64,000 bases of DNA from Atrichornis clamosus (taxonomy: Eukaryota; Chordata; Aves; Passeriformes; Menuridae): contig WBMZ01003012.1 of the NCBI GenBank assembly GCA_013400975.1, positions 69,240 to 133,239 on the forward strand, written 5' to 3'. Below, in pieces: positions 1 through 12,819 of the stretch. Below the pieces are notes generated by a model. That model worked only from the letters and a program-made list of their open reading frames with translations, did no database searches and was not told where the DNA came from. Made by a program: the position numbers and the translations under genes. The stretch's first letter is position 1. Each line of letters starts with the position of its first letter.

Positions 1-3000
1 TAAACTAACTAGCAAGCTCCACATCTGAAGATATGATTAATTCTTTGAAACACAGTGCATATAGGTGCTTGGCTCACACTAGGCTTCAGTCAACAGTTTC
101 TTAGCTGATGAAATAGATAGCCTAGGACTTATCTCCTTTTCTGGTTAATTCATAAACTCTTGGAAATACCCACATGAATTTCTCCAAACTCTGTCAGAAG
201 TCAATATTTGTCTTTCAGTCGCATTTAGCCCCTGGGCATGGGGCTTGAGAGACACTGCCTTGAGGACAGCAGTGTCTCCATGGGGCCTCTTTCTCCCAAG
301 GATGTCACCCCTCTCCTGTGTATCCCCTTCTGGACCCGCAGTTCTGAATGCTGAAAAGTGACACTAAATGCTGTGAATTCTTCCATGTGAGGCCTGCTCA
401 ACCCAAAGAGATGGAGAGAGCCTGGGCTTACAAATAACTAAGAGCAGAATGCAAAAGGATCCTGTTCTGGGTCACTCAAATTTCTTAATATGTTTTTTCT
501 GATTACACAGAATTTCTTCTTGCCTTTGCTGATGAGCACAATTGTGACACCAACCAGAACTCAGCCTCTGAAGTTCTTGTCACTGCTTCCACCCTTACTG
601 TGTGTTTTGAGGTCTGCAAGATCACAGTCCAGAAAATGGCCTTGTGGAAGCAATGGGCTTGTATCTCCCTCATTCACAACTTTTAAAAGAAAAATTAAAA
701 GATAAAGCATTTTATCGGTGTTACAACTAAAGTTAGTGAGAGAACAAAATGATATTTTGAGGATGGGGAAACACAGGTTTTAGGTTCAAAACATAACTTT
801 AGAAGAACAATTTAAAATGCTCAATATTTGTGAAATATTTCTCAAAATTTGTTGTCAAATTGTTATTTTTAACTCATACTAATGAAACCCAGAGAAAATA
901 TCTACTTTTGTGAATGAGCTGAAGGCAGTGACTGTAACCTTCCAGAGGAGCATCAGGTGTGCAATGGAGACCAAGGCTGGCATTAATTTCTTCTGTAGCA
1001 CGGATAGCTCAGGAGCAAATGATTTTGACTGCTTGTTGATCGTGTCCAGATGGGTAAAGTACAAAATGAGGTTCTAATAGCTGCCTGCCCCAATGCTAAA
1101 CCCCCCTCAAAATTAGGTGGGGCAGCTCCAAAGCCGTTTATCAACCATGGGTGCAGGACTGTCATGGGAAAATTGACTCTGGATGATATATGTTAAAATC
1201 TCCTGCTAGCAGTAGTAACTCCTCTGGAATTTCTACAAATCATGGATGACAATTTTCTAACCAAGAAATAAAAGTTAACGGTAACTAAGGTGGAAGTGAT
1301 TATGTTTGATCCCTGTCTGAGTCAGTTAAAAACACATGGTATTTCAAGACAGCCGGGTTCACAAAGCTAAAACAAGTACAAGCCAGTTGTAAGGAAGGAT
1401 TGAAGACTAAATGTGATGCCTGTATTGAATAGTTTAAAATTATTTAGCTAGACATGAAAAGAACCAAATAACAATGATAACACCAGACTAAAACTGTAAG
1501 GAAGCGTGGCTCCAAAAATCTAGGATAGAAAAGGATGCAAAATAAGCAATAATAATGGACAGATATTTAGAAGACAGATGTTGTAAACACTGAAAATACA
1601 TCCTGAAGCTATACAAAATTAATAAGGAAGCAAAGGGATGCAAGGAAATACATATGGACAAAGAAAAAGACAGTAAGGAGCAGATGTTTGGGTCCGTTGG
1701 GACCAAGAGTAACCCTACTAATACTACAAGCCTATGAATGACGTGAGCACCAGAATAGTCAGTAATAATGCAGAAAATCAGAAGTGTTTAGCAGTGCATC
1801 CCTTCCCTTCCCAGTAGTAAGCCAGACATGTTCATATCATGAGGAAAGAATGAATATTTCCTACTCAAGCCGTAATTGAAATGGAAGTAAAAGAGTCACT
1901 ACTAAAGTAACTTTTTAACAACCAGATACGTGGCAGCAGGACTACTAAAAGTGCAGGTTAGGAAGTTCCTCTGGATGCTGCTTTTAGTAACTCAGGTCCA
2001 GGAGTGTCAGAAACATGAGAGAAAGCAAATACTACTTCAATGTTTGGACATGGTAAAGGAAATGATCAAATAAGTATAAATCTGTCAGCCTGTCACTCAC
2101 TAAGGGTTGCAATAACAGAAAATGTTATACAAGATTTAACTACTAAAGCATTCAAGAAGGTAGTCTAAATAATAACATTTTGCAAGAATTTATGGAAAGC
2201 AGAGCTTCTAAAAGTTGCTGATATCATCACTGCCAAAGACAGAGACAGATAGGACCTTTTGCTTTCACTTGTTGTCATCTTCAGAGAAGACAAAAAATAT
2301 TCCCTGTATTCCCCCAAGTAAAAAATATTTTGGGTTTAGAAAAATGTGACACAAAATTCAGATTTACTTTCTTTGAAAAAACATTTGTTACCAAATTTAG
2401 AAGGATGGAGGTCCTAATTAGGGCTGGTACAATTTGATCTAATTTTTAATTTAAAATTACCAGTTGTAATCTGTAAAATTTTAAGTTGGTTGTGGTGATG
2501 AAGTAATAGGTTTTTGTTAGTATTATATTTTTTTAATGGTATAAAGCTTTGAGACAGTGTTATCCAAAAGAGCTGCAGAGACCCATAGGTGATACAAAAT
2601 ACTCTTCTCCCCTCTAACTTTACATAGGCTTCAGTAATGAACCTTCAATGTAAAGAAATAAAGAATTTGTGAAAGAAGTGGAAGAGAAACAGCCAATTCC
2701 ACATCTAATTTCCACACAAGTCAGAAACAAGCATGAAGCATGGTCTCTATAAATAAATGCTTCAAAAAAAAAATCTGTCATTTCTTTGCTGAAATAAGGC
2801 ACATCAATTCCTTGAGGTGAAGAGATGAATTCCCTTTTTGTCCTGAACTTTCTGAAATAATCCCCGCTCCCAGATGGAGCGTGCAATGGCAGGTTACCGA
2901 GTTCAGGGATTGACTGGGGCTCGTGTTGCCGATTGCCTTGTGCCGTTATTTCTGCATTTTCCAACAGCCCCTTTACCATATGGAGATGAAAGTCACTTTC

Positions 3001-6000
3001 AATCTCCAAACCATCACACCTGCTTTAAAACTCTCTGTGACTTGAGGGGTGGGATTGAAACCCAAGATTAGGACACAGGAGCACAGCAAAGTGCCCAAGT
3101 TCCCGCTGTGGTCAGTGTAAGTGGTATCAATGTGGTCTGGGATCTGGAGAGCTATTTGCCTGTAGAAGACACTCACTTTGATCAGCAGGTTAAATTCCAC
3201 ACAAGTGCCTTTAACATCCAGTTTTTTCAGAGAAATTGATCCAGTGTTTTTCAGCAGGAAACAGATGCCTCTTTTCCAAGGAAATACTTCAATCTAAGTT
3301 TCTCTGTAATAAAATTTCTCCCCAGGATACATATAGAAGGCATTGCTCACTGCTTTAAAGACCCCATTACTCCTCAGCTTTATGTAAACTTCTCTGCTTC
3401 ACAGCTCTGTCCTCTCAAATCCTGATGTCTGACGGATGCTGCTACTCCCAGATTTTTGCAGCACCATTCAGGAATAAGTGAAACCAAAGCTTCGCATTGA
3501 TATCTCTCTGCTTTTAGTCCTCTCTGGGAATTTATTCCTCCTTGCTTCTAGATGTGCCTGCTGACTCTTTTGAAGGAAGGAAAAGGACAGCCTTCTCCCA
3601 AATGCTGTGTGTGCCCTTACAGCTTCAGGTGGGAAATAACAGCATTTGAGCCAGGCTTGCAGGGCTTGCAAATCCCTCGTACCAAGACTGTTCTCCTCAC
3701 ACAGACAAACCACAGCCACCTCTGTCTTGCAGCACAGAGCTTGGAAATGACAAGCAGTTTTTGTGCAGGTCACCCTGAGCCATAACCTTCGGTGTGAACT
3801 CTCCCACTTGTAGGAACAGGGTGGGAGGTGCACGGCATGGGAACGCCTGAGGGAAGGAGGCACAGTTGCCTCTGTCATCAAGTCTCTGATCATCAAGATG
3901 TGCTGCCAGGGGACTGTTTATGGGTACTCATCACATTATGATTTGCAATATTCCAAAATACAGTGAAAAAAGACCCCAATCTGAGACAATATCCCACAGC
4001 ACCAACTCTGATGGTAGAAACAGATTTTCCACACCTGCTGACTTCACACCCAGACCAACGTCTGTTTAATAAACAGTAGCAGGAATTAAAAATACCATCT
4101 CTGGAGTTTCATCAACAATTAGAGTAAACTTGTTATTATGTCAACACTCAGCTATTTCTGCTTAACAACTGTCACGCACATTCACATGAGAATGTTTCTG
4201 AGTTGTTCTTATTTGGGACAAGGGCATGATACAGGTGTATACTAATTTTAAAAGTAATCAGATAACCTGACATAGATTGCTTTAAAAGGAGTCTCGTGGT
4301 GGAACTCACAAACAAGGTTATCTTGTTCATACATGTGGTATAAGCACTTTTTCATCCCTGATGGAATTTAAATTTTAAAGTTAATTATGTTAAGTTAGAC
4401 AAGATGAGATTTTCAGGTGTGCTGACAGCCTTTCTGCCTTGAAAGCCATGCCAGTTGCTGATGATTAGCACCTCACAATCTTCTGATCTTCATCCCTGAC
4501 ACTTTTCTTCGAAGTCTTGTATTTCATATTCTTTAGGTATTGTTCAGACCCCTCCTTAATCTTCCCATTTTAACGTTGTTCGCACCTTCCACACATGCCA
4601 AGAATTACATTGCTGTTTGACTTAGCAATACAGCCTTGCAAGATCCCAAAACACTTGTCATCACAATGTTTTATAATGTAAATACTCCATGGAAGAAAAA
4701 ATAATTTTTTCTTCTTTCATTTCACTGAAATACTGTACTTTTATTTATTTAGTTAAAAAAATTATTAAAACCAGAATTTTAACAGCTTTTATGGCTCTTA
4801 TAAGAAGAAAACAAACCTCAAACATATTAAAGCAAGACACTGAGCTGGACTAAGAGTGCAACAAAGCATTATAGTCCTAATTCCTAAAAACAAGGAAAAA
4901 TTCAGGATCATGGCAGGAGTCAAGGTTCCTTCAGCTGATTACTACAGATTTCAGTAATCTGAGAACTTTAATAAACCCGGCCCAAAACCTTCAACTGTTA
5001 AATCAGCCTACAAAAGAGGAACCCCTTCCCTGGGATCCCCACTGGAGCACCGTCTGCCATCAGCTGAAGACTATCCTGTTGGGTCCCAGCACCACCAGGA
5101 CGTGCTCCCCTTTCAAAGCCAGCCAAATCCATTTGTGTCACATGCACCACCTGACCGTCCCCTCTCTGCCCCAGTGCCCACTTGGCAGGGCCCCCAGCCC
5201 TTCCTCCAGCCCGTGCTCCTGTCACACACAGATTGCAGCCTGAGCACCATCTTGGCACTTCAAATGCACAACACCTGTTTTGAAGGTTAACAGATAGTGA
5301 CAAGTATAATCACAGCTTCTGCTGAAGTTTTAGCCTGCCAGACAGCCAATTATGCTACTATTTTCAATAGCTTTTTCTCCCCACACACATAACCCATCAC
5401 TCTTGCAAGGCTGAACCACAGGCAGCTGCAACACGATCCATTTTGGAAAGCTGGTCACCTTTCCTTTGTCTTCTTCCTGGTGGCCAGCAGCTCTCAGTGC
5501 CATTCCCCACCACACCAAGGCACTGCACGGTGACGTTGCTCCTTAGAGGTCATGGTACGAGGATGCTCCAGAAGCTTTTCCCACCCCATGTCCATCAGGG
5601 CCACACAAGGCGAGGAGCTGATCCTCTCATTTCACCCTTAGGGCTCTGTGGCCAGGAGGAGTCACGAGCTGCCCCAGTTGTGGCTACACTGCAGGACTGG
5701 GATTGGAGCCGAGGTCACTGCCAGGGCAGGAGGGGGAGGCTCATATATCCTTGGCTAAAGGTTCCCACAAGCAGAAAGTTCCCCAAAATCTCAGCACAGG
5801 GGGATTTCATTTGTCAGTGAATGTGCTTTGACAGAGGTCTTCTCCCCAGGCAGGCAGCTGGGCTCATTTCCTATGTAGGGAGGAAGAGAGAGGACAGGGA
5901 CTTAAAAATGGGAGTGCAGCATCATCCCCAGCTCCCCCCAGCCTCTCCAATGCACACTTTACTGGTGTTCAGTCCTGTAGTCTCAGCGGGGACACAGCTG

Positions 6001-8870
6001 TGGCCACTGTAGTGTGCACAAAAACACTGTCCTAAACCTTCATATTTTCAGCATTAGGCTTCTGAATACTTCAGACCAGAAGCTAATCTGGATTTTTCAG
6101 TGCACAATTTTGATTTCATCTTGGCACGGAAAGGAGAGACCGAGCTTACTCTTTCCATTCCTGGAAAAAGGTCTAAAGATACCAACAACACATTCAAAGT
6201 CCATTTCATAGTCCATCTCTGCCCTGCTGACCTGAGCTGAGCAGCACGGACACTGAGTGAGGGTTCTTTCTTCAGGGTGATTAACACACTCTGCAATTGA
6301 ATCTTAAGGGCAGAAAACAAACATGGAGTCTGGTGGATGTAATCTGGAAGGCCAGGAGGAAAAAACCGGTTGATGCTTCACAGAACAGGGGCACACAACT
6401 TTTTGAAAAGACTTTTATTTTTCCAATTAAGTTGAAAAAATAAGGCAGCTGTAAATTCTCATTTGAGGGGTCATTAATTCTGTCACCCAAGATAAAGCAA
6501 ATATAACAGCATGGAAGAGAGCCATGATGAGCTGACAGAGTCTGGAGAACTCCTCTCCAGTGAAATCCATTGCTGGTTTCGACTGGAGCTGACGTGTTTT
6601 CTGCAGGACTACGCAAAATATATAGCCCTGTCCCCATCCCATGAGAGGGTACAACAGCCATATTCATCAGATTTGCAGCACCAGAAGGTGGTGGCAGGGA
6701 GAGCACTGTCATTCTTGCTGTGGAAAGTCAGAAGCTCAGGATGTAACTAGGAAAAAATTACATTACTGATGTCTATGATGCGCCAGCATTTGAAAACTCA
6801 GAGGGCTGTTTCCTTTGGGGTGGGAAGGATGGATAGGGAATAAGGTTTTTCTCTTTGCTGGCTTCCCAGCTATGTAGCAGGATCTGCAGATGTGCATGGC
6901 ATTCTCCTAGTTTTGGGGAAGGCAATAGTTCCCCTGTAACTTTCTGGCAAAATATCTTTTTGGGGGAACCCACAATTTCTCTACAGACAGGAAGCTGATG
7001 GCAGTTCCCAGCAGCCTCCCTTACTTGCCCTGAATTAAGAAAGTTCAGAGACCTGCACAGAGGGATTAACCATGGGGGACCTGGAGTTGCTGGATGCCAA
7101 AATCTTGTGCCAGCTCTCCCTGACCTAAGGTTGCCCTAGGGCTACTTGGAGCCATCATATCCCAGAAGACAAATGGAGGGGCTTGGCGTGGGAAGAGCTG
7201 CTGAGAAGATAAACAGCTGTCAGCAACAAGCCCAGGTCCCACCTGCACTGAGCAGTGAGAGGGCTGGGAGAGAGCGAGGAGGGCAGCAAGGTGGGATCAG
7301 CTCAAGTTCATTGCAGAGTGGCCTTGTGGTACCTGAAGCTATTGGCTTCAAGAGATGGGAGATCAGCCTGTCCAAATGCATCTCCAACCTGGACCATGGA
7401 GTGGGAGAAGAGTCAGGGCACATACCCAAAAATGCAGATGATGGTTGCTGGACAGGGACATTCACAGCAATTCATGGTCCACTTGCTTCTGTTATGGGGT
7501 TTAGACCCCTCCACATGCTAAAATGCTGCCACAGAAAAGCTATTGTGAATGCCAAGAATTCAGAACAGCTCAGCAAAACACTCCACAGGAGGGAAGAGGT
7601 TACTTAAAGGGAGTTTGCCCAGGCTATGCACCAGCAATGCTCTGTTTGGAGGCTGACAACCCTACTGGGGGGAGCAGTACGAGGTGAGGAGTTAAGTGCC
7701 AAGTTCTCATCAGTCTTTTCCAACCACAACACTGCTGCTAAATTTAATCAAAATCTGTTCCCGTCCGTTCTGCGTGCCGTGCTCTTCCCTGTCACACACA
7801 AGGTGACCTGAACCTGATCCACCCCCCAGGCATTTATTGATTTATTTATTTTCAGCCTGTTCACCTGGTGACCACCCATCCCTCCAGAACATCCCACGGC
7901 CTCCAGAGCAGATAGGTTGCCAGGGGCACCCAACCACCACTGCATGGGAAAGGACAAAAATATGAAATAAATTGTCTGATGAGGTGCACCCACAGTCTCC
8001 AGGAATTTTTAAGGACCTGCATGTTGTTCAGCTCTCATCTAGCTTGGGCAATCTTGCGGGTACCTTCTCCACTAAAAGTATGGGTTACACTCGAAGCAAA
8101 GCTGTTCCCAAAGAGAGGATAACTTCACAAATTCTGTCTTTTTTGAGTGCAGATCACCAAGGCAAATGTTTTTCCTTTCTCTGAGAGAGGAGAAGAAATG
8201 TCTGCTCAGAGCTCCTGTGCCCTCAGCTGCAGGACAGGTCAGTGAAGAGCAGTGAAACACCCCATCCACTGAGCTCGTGCTATTAAATTCAAACCAGCGA
8301 TGCCACACGAGCTTTCCCCGTATCATATAATCAAATAAAACTGAAATTCCCATTCCTTTTCCATCCTGCACTAATGCTGTTGGAATAACGTGTAGGATAA
8401 CACTAGGAAAGTTACTGCTGCAAAGTGAGCACCTGGGGTTTAGTTGGCATACTGCAAGGGTTGGGGGTTAATTATCCATTTAATACACTTCTTTTGTCAT
8501 GTATCAGAAACAGATCTTTTGTGAAAAAATCTGTTTGCATACTGCCTGTAACTAACACTGCCAGCTAAAACACTGTGTGGTATATTGTTAATAGGATACC
8601 AGAAAAGCCCAAAACAGGAAGAACACCATGAACAAAAACACAGGGCATGTCCTCAGCAGAAGGAAGAGACAAAACACACCTATATTCCACAATGGCATCC
8701 AAAATTTTCCCATTTGGCAAAGATAAAATATTGTCCTGATCACAGCACTTCTGAATGAAATCCAAGATGGGTGGGTGAGAAAATGCCAGACTCTTATTTT
8801 TTCTTCAAAAATTTTTGAAAGAAAATAGTAATTTACAAAACCTTTCTTACTGAAAAAAAAATATAAGGAG
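1..8870. other. Intergenic DNA, no gene seen
   Basis: I see no supported gene on either strand. Open frames reach at most about 150 codons, lack flanking splice or start context, and have the cysteine-, histidine- and serine-rich composition expected of translated noncoding DNA. The longest, at 7146-7607 on the plus strand and 3468-3896 on the minus strand, resemble nothing I know. The stretch varies from AT-rich (0.5-2.6 kb, 4.1-4.9 kb) to moderately GC-rich (5.0-6.0 kb, 7.0-7.6 kb). Highly diverged repeats could be hidden here; a repeat-library search would be needed to see them. Confidence 0.7.
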
Positions 8871-8888
8871 AGAAGAGAGAGGAGAAAA

Positions 8889-9340
8889 AGGGGAAAGGGG
8901 AAAGGGGAAAGGAAAGGAAAGGGGAAAGGACAGGGGAAAGGAAAGGGGAAGGGAAAGGGGAAAGGAAAGGGGAAAGGAAAGGGGAAAGGAAAGGGGAAAG
9001 GAAAGGGGAAAGGAAAGGGGAAAGGAAAGGGGAAAGGAAAGGGGAAAGGAAAGGGGAAAGGAAAGGGGAAAGGAAAGGGGAAAGGAAAGGGGAAAGGAAA
9101 GGGGAAAGGAAAGGGGAAAGGAAAGGGGAAAGGAAAGGGGAAAGGAAAGGGGAAAGGAAAGGGGAAAGGAAAGGGGAAAGGAAAGGGGAAAGGAAAGGGG
9201 AAAGGAAAGGGGAAAGGAAAGGGGAAAGGAAAGGGGAAAGGAAAGGGGAAAGGAAAGGGGAAAGGAAAGGGGAAAGGAAAGGGGAAAGGAAAGGGGAAAG
9301 GAAAGGAAAGGAAAGGAGGGGAAAGGGGAAAGGGGAAAGG
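8889..9340. repeat. Purine-only satellite, 12-base unit GGGGAAAGGAAA
   Basis: About 450 bases of pure purine on the plus strand. From about 8953 to 9304 the array is an essentially perfect tandem repeat of GGGGAAAGGAAA, roughly 29 copies; five units fill each 60-base line, so successive lines are identical. The edges (8889-8952 and 9305-9340) carry shorter degenerate versions with single changes such as GACAGGGG. The complementary strand is open in all frames and would read as alternating Pro-Phe or Ser-Pro-Phe-Leu; these long frames are artefacts of the repeat. A homopurine/homopyrimidine tract with G runs can form triplex (H-DNA) or quadruplex structures in general; that is inference here. 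Copy number is probably polymorphic and may be misassembled. Confidence 0.97.
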
Positions 9341-9345
9341 AACAC

Positions 9346-12300
9346 CCAATTCTAGCTACATATGATCTTCCCAAAGCAGTTTTTGCAATTATTAACCCAG
9401 AAGAGACCTGGGCTATGAGTTGGGTTTCCCAGTGTTTAATTAATTAAAGTAATACATGACAACATTAAGGAACTTGTGGGTTTTGCTACGGTCAGTTTTG
9501 TCCTGACACGGGACCTGTGGCCAAACTACCAGGACTTTCTTGTGTCTGGTGCTGTGATGCTGGGATTTGGTTTATATTAAGTAACTCTGCACAGTCTGCA
9601 CGTGCTCTCCAAACAAAGCCAAGGCTGTGAGCACCCAGTGCCACTGAGCATAATCCCCCTGATGTGCCCAGCAGCTCCCAAACACGTCTGGCCCAGTCCT
9701 TTCCCTGGATGACTTCATCTCAGGACTCATCTCTTTTAGCTAGTTACATTTGAAAATAAAGAGGAAATTTCCATACCTTTTCTTTAGAGTCTACCTAGCC
9801 TTATAAAAAATAGTCATGGGCTCTGGGAGGATTTAAAAAAACCTCCTCCTGCATGGTATTTAAGGTTTGAAAATCAGAAGGTGAGACTCTTTGGCACTAC
9901 ACAGGCAAGGGTGCAGAGAATCACTCTGATAGCTGGACCCAGCCTCCTCTATGTTTCTGGTTAGCTGAAACTAATTAGCTAAATAATTGCTGATTCATGC
10001 TGGTTAATGCTGAACCAGTCTGTGTGAACCTACAAATGATCTACACAAGGCACATGACTAAAGCCTTCACCCCAGAACAATCTGGAAGAAGGCTCATATT
10101 TCTGATTCAATATATATTTTGGCCACGGAAGATAAATGATTTCTGCCATACAGACTTGGAGACAGCTTTGCTAATGATAACTTGTCAACAGGGTAGCAGA
10201 GAGAGGCAAGGGCACCAGCCTTTCAGTCCCTGTATATGGAAATGTGGATGGATTTCTGGGCTGCTCCTCAAACCCAAATACCAGCTCTGCACCGCATGTG
10301 TTTGGAGCACCAGATAAAGAAAGCCACCTACATCATGTAAGAATAACCAAAAATGGTGGACAACAGGGAGCACGTCCTCAGGCCTTCAGCAGAGGGCCAT
10401 AGCTGAGATGAAAGCAGAGATTGCTCCCTGACATGTGGCTGAAGCACTTCCACAACTCTGAGTCATCCCCCATCACCAGGAAACCTGAATCCCTCTCTGG
10501 TGACCTGCCAGCAGATGAGGTGACCCTGGCATGGGAGGCAGCAGAGGGAGAGCATCCACTTTTTTTAGTCATCCCTAGCACTTTGCACCTTGAGCACCAC
10601 AGAGCAACAGTGTGGGAGACACCAGCCTTGTTCTGAAGTGGAGCATCTTCCCCAGTCCCCAGCCATGACTCTGCAGTTGGCTGTGCCAGGGCTGCCCACA
10701 GCCACCCAGCACAAGGACACCACGTATGCATTCGTTTTAAATATAGAGGGGTGATCCACTCCTCCACCACTGTGCAGCTCAGTGATGCTTAGCCAATTAG
10801 ATTGATCCTAGTGCCCTAAGTGGGATGTAGTCAGCATTTAAGTAGATCATTGTCAAAAATAGAAAATCAGAAAGACCTAAGAGCTATTTTGGCCTAGCCT
10901 TTGACTGTAAATGGTGTGGCTGATAGCTGAGATGACTGGCTCCATTACAAGTAAAAGCCCCATCTCGAGTAAACAGATGAACTGACTCAAATAAACCAGC
11001 TTCGGTTTTTACATTTTTAAAAGCCTTTTCCTGTGAGAAATACTCTTAACAAGATCTGCATTGCCTTATCCCAAGGTCCCTTACAAGTGAAACAATTAAC
11101 CCCGCCCTTCACCAAATACCTTCTCTCTTTCAAGTATATCTAAATATTGATGTACACAACTGTTTTCAGATCATGTCTTTTTATTCAGAACACCAATATC
11201 CACATATGAATATATAGTTCATATCTTCTATCGATATCAGAGGACTTGGTTTCCTGTAGATAAGATTGCTGTACTAAACCATATTTGGGAATGCAATATC
11301 GAGCCTCTGATCTCTGACTGACTTAATATTTGCTTCCCATTATAGCATTTGAGAAATGTTAATGGTCTTCTTTTTTAACAGCCAACACCTGTGAGAGGGA
11401 GGGAAGTGGTATTATCTCTGTTATACAGAGGATCACTGTTAGCAGAAATAAGCAAAGGTCAAGGTTATCTGCAATGTCTACAACCCAGCCAGAAATAATT
11501 CTTCTGGGTTCTATGGAAGGTATTGAAAAAGGTAAGAAAGTTGGTCAAAATATTTCTTGGAAACCAAGCTTCCCCTGGCAGTAGAAGTACGCTTAACCAA
11601 GAAAAAAATCCCAGAACCCAACAATCCAAAACAAACCACCATCACAAATCCCAGAGGGTAAAAGCTCAAATAAAGCACTGAAATAGATGGTATTTTTCCC
11701 AGATGTGAGGATAACCTTATGATGATCTCCCAAAAATGGGGTCCTGCAGTCCTTCATTCAAGAGTTTTAATAGAAGCTCATTTGGAAACTCTGAGCTTGA
11801 TACAGAATGATGTCACATGGTTAAACCATGCAGGAGGACAGGCTGAAAGAACATCACAATCCCTTCCAGCCTTAAAGTCTATGACAGATCAGTGTCTTTT
11901 ATATGGATAGTTTTGCTCTGAGTAGATGCTGAATTATTTCAGCATTTAAGTGTTTTGCTGCTGGCTCTGATAGGATTCTCTGCTCTTACCATTCTGCCTT
12001 CCAGCTCTTTATCTTCCAGAGAATGCCCTGCTGGTAAAGTCTGACATGAGCTTTGTCTTCCAGACACCATTTTATTATAAAAAGCACTAGGTCTAGTATT
12101 GGACTGACAACCCAAGATAAGAGAGTGGCAGAATATCAGTTTACAGCCTCTTGCTCAAGACAGGCACATCCCAGAAAGAGTAACTGAACACAAGAAGGAA
12201 ATGCTTGTTCACATTGCTCCAACATGACAAGGATTCTCAAGTCTACCTGCCTGGAAAATTTCCAACAATACCTGGGATGACAGATCTGCGCTTTAGTAGA

Positions 12301-12380
12301 TGACACCTCTTAATGTGTCACCTTGGCCTGATGTCTCTTGCAGAGGAATCTATTAGAGTTCAGCCTAATTGCAAAATCAT
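9346..12380. other. Intergenic DNA, no gene seen
   Basis: Mixed-composition sequence with no supported exon, RNA gene or recognisable repeat. The short frames at 9997-10317 (plus) and 10378-10770 (minus) have no splice or start context and overlap each other on opposite strands. Confidence 0.7.
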
Positions 12381-12384
12381 GGAA

Positions 12385-12500
12385 TAATTTAGGTTGGAAG
12401 GGACCTCTGGAGACCCCTAATCCAACCCTTGTTTGAAATAGGGTCACCTTCAGAGCTGTCTGTTCCACTTTTAAGTATCTTCAAGGATGGAGAGTCCCCA
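12385..12500 (-). mobile_element. CR1 LINE 3' fragment, reverse orientation
   Basis: The plus strand begins with AATCATGGAATAATTTAGG, then GTTGGAAGGGACCTCTGGAG and ATCCAACCC, followed by AAGGATGGAGAGTCCCCAG. This is the reverse complement of the conserved 3' end of avian CR1 elements, whose 3' tip is built of ATTCTATGAT-like units. Only the 3' end is present, as is usual for CR1, which inserts by target-primed reverse transcription and is normally 5'-truncated. The boundary on the right is approximate. It faces a plus-strand CR1 3' end about 100 bases away. Confidence 0.85.
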
Positions 12501-12599
12501 GACTGAAACTACAGAAAGAAGAGCAATAAGTAATGGAAACAAACTCTTGCTAGTGGTAGAGGGTAGAGCAAGGGACAATAATAAATGGTATCAGAAGAT

Positions 12600-12800
12600 G
12601 TTCCCAGCTGTAACTCAGAAGGCTCGCCCTGGCAGCTTTGGGATCTGTGACTGGAGAGGGGGTAGAAACTCCATCCTTGGAGGTTTACAAGAGTAGGTGG
12701 CACAAAGGCCTCACTTCCTCTGGCCAAGAGATTTGATTAGAGTTTGGACTAGAGATCTCCAGAGGTCCCTCCCAACCAGTGTGTCTATGATTCTGTCAAT
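12600..12800 (+). mobile_element. CR1 LINE 3' fragment, forward orientation
   Basis: The sequence has the CR1 3'-end order in sense orientation: GTAGAAACTCCATCCTTGGA, GGTTTACAAGAGTAGG, GTTTGGACTAGAGATCTCCAG, GGTCCCTCCCAACC, then the 3' tip TCTATGATTCTGTC. A short run of ATCAATCAA-like units follows (about 12,798-12,820), possibly a degenerated 3' microsatellite. No reverse transcriptase or endonuclease frame survives. The left boundary is approximate. Confidence 0.82.
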
Positions 12801-12819
12801 GGATCGATCAATCAATCAA

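Noticed and set aside
7146..7607. 153-codon plus-strand frame
   Set aside because: No recognised domain, no splice or start context, overlapped by frames on both strands; composition like GC-rich noncoding DNA.
8588..9374. Three overlapping minus-strand frames of 170-253 codons
   Set aside because: They are translations of the purine satellite (Pro-Phe or Ser-Pro-Phe-Leu repeats) with random flanks; a repeat whose length is a multiple of three keeps all frames open.
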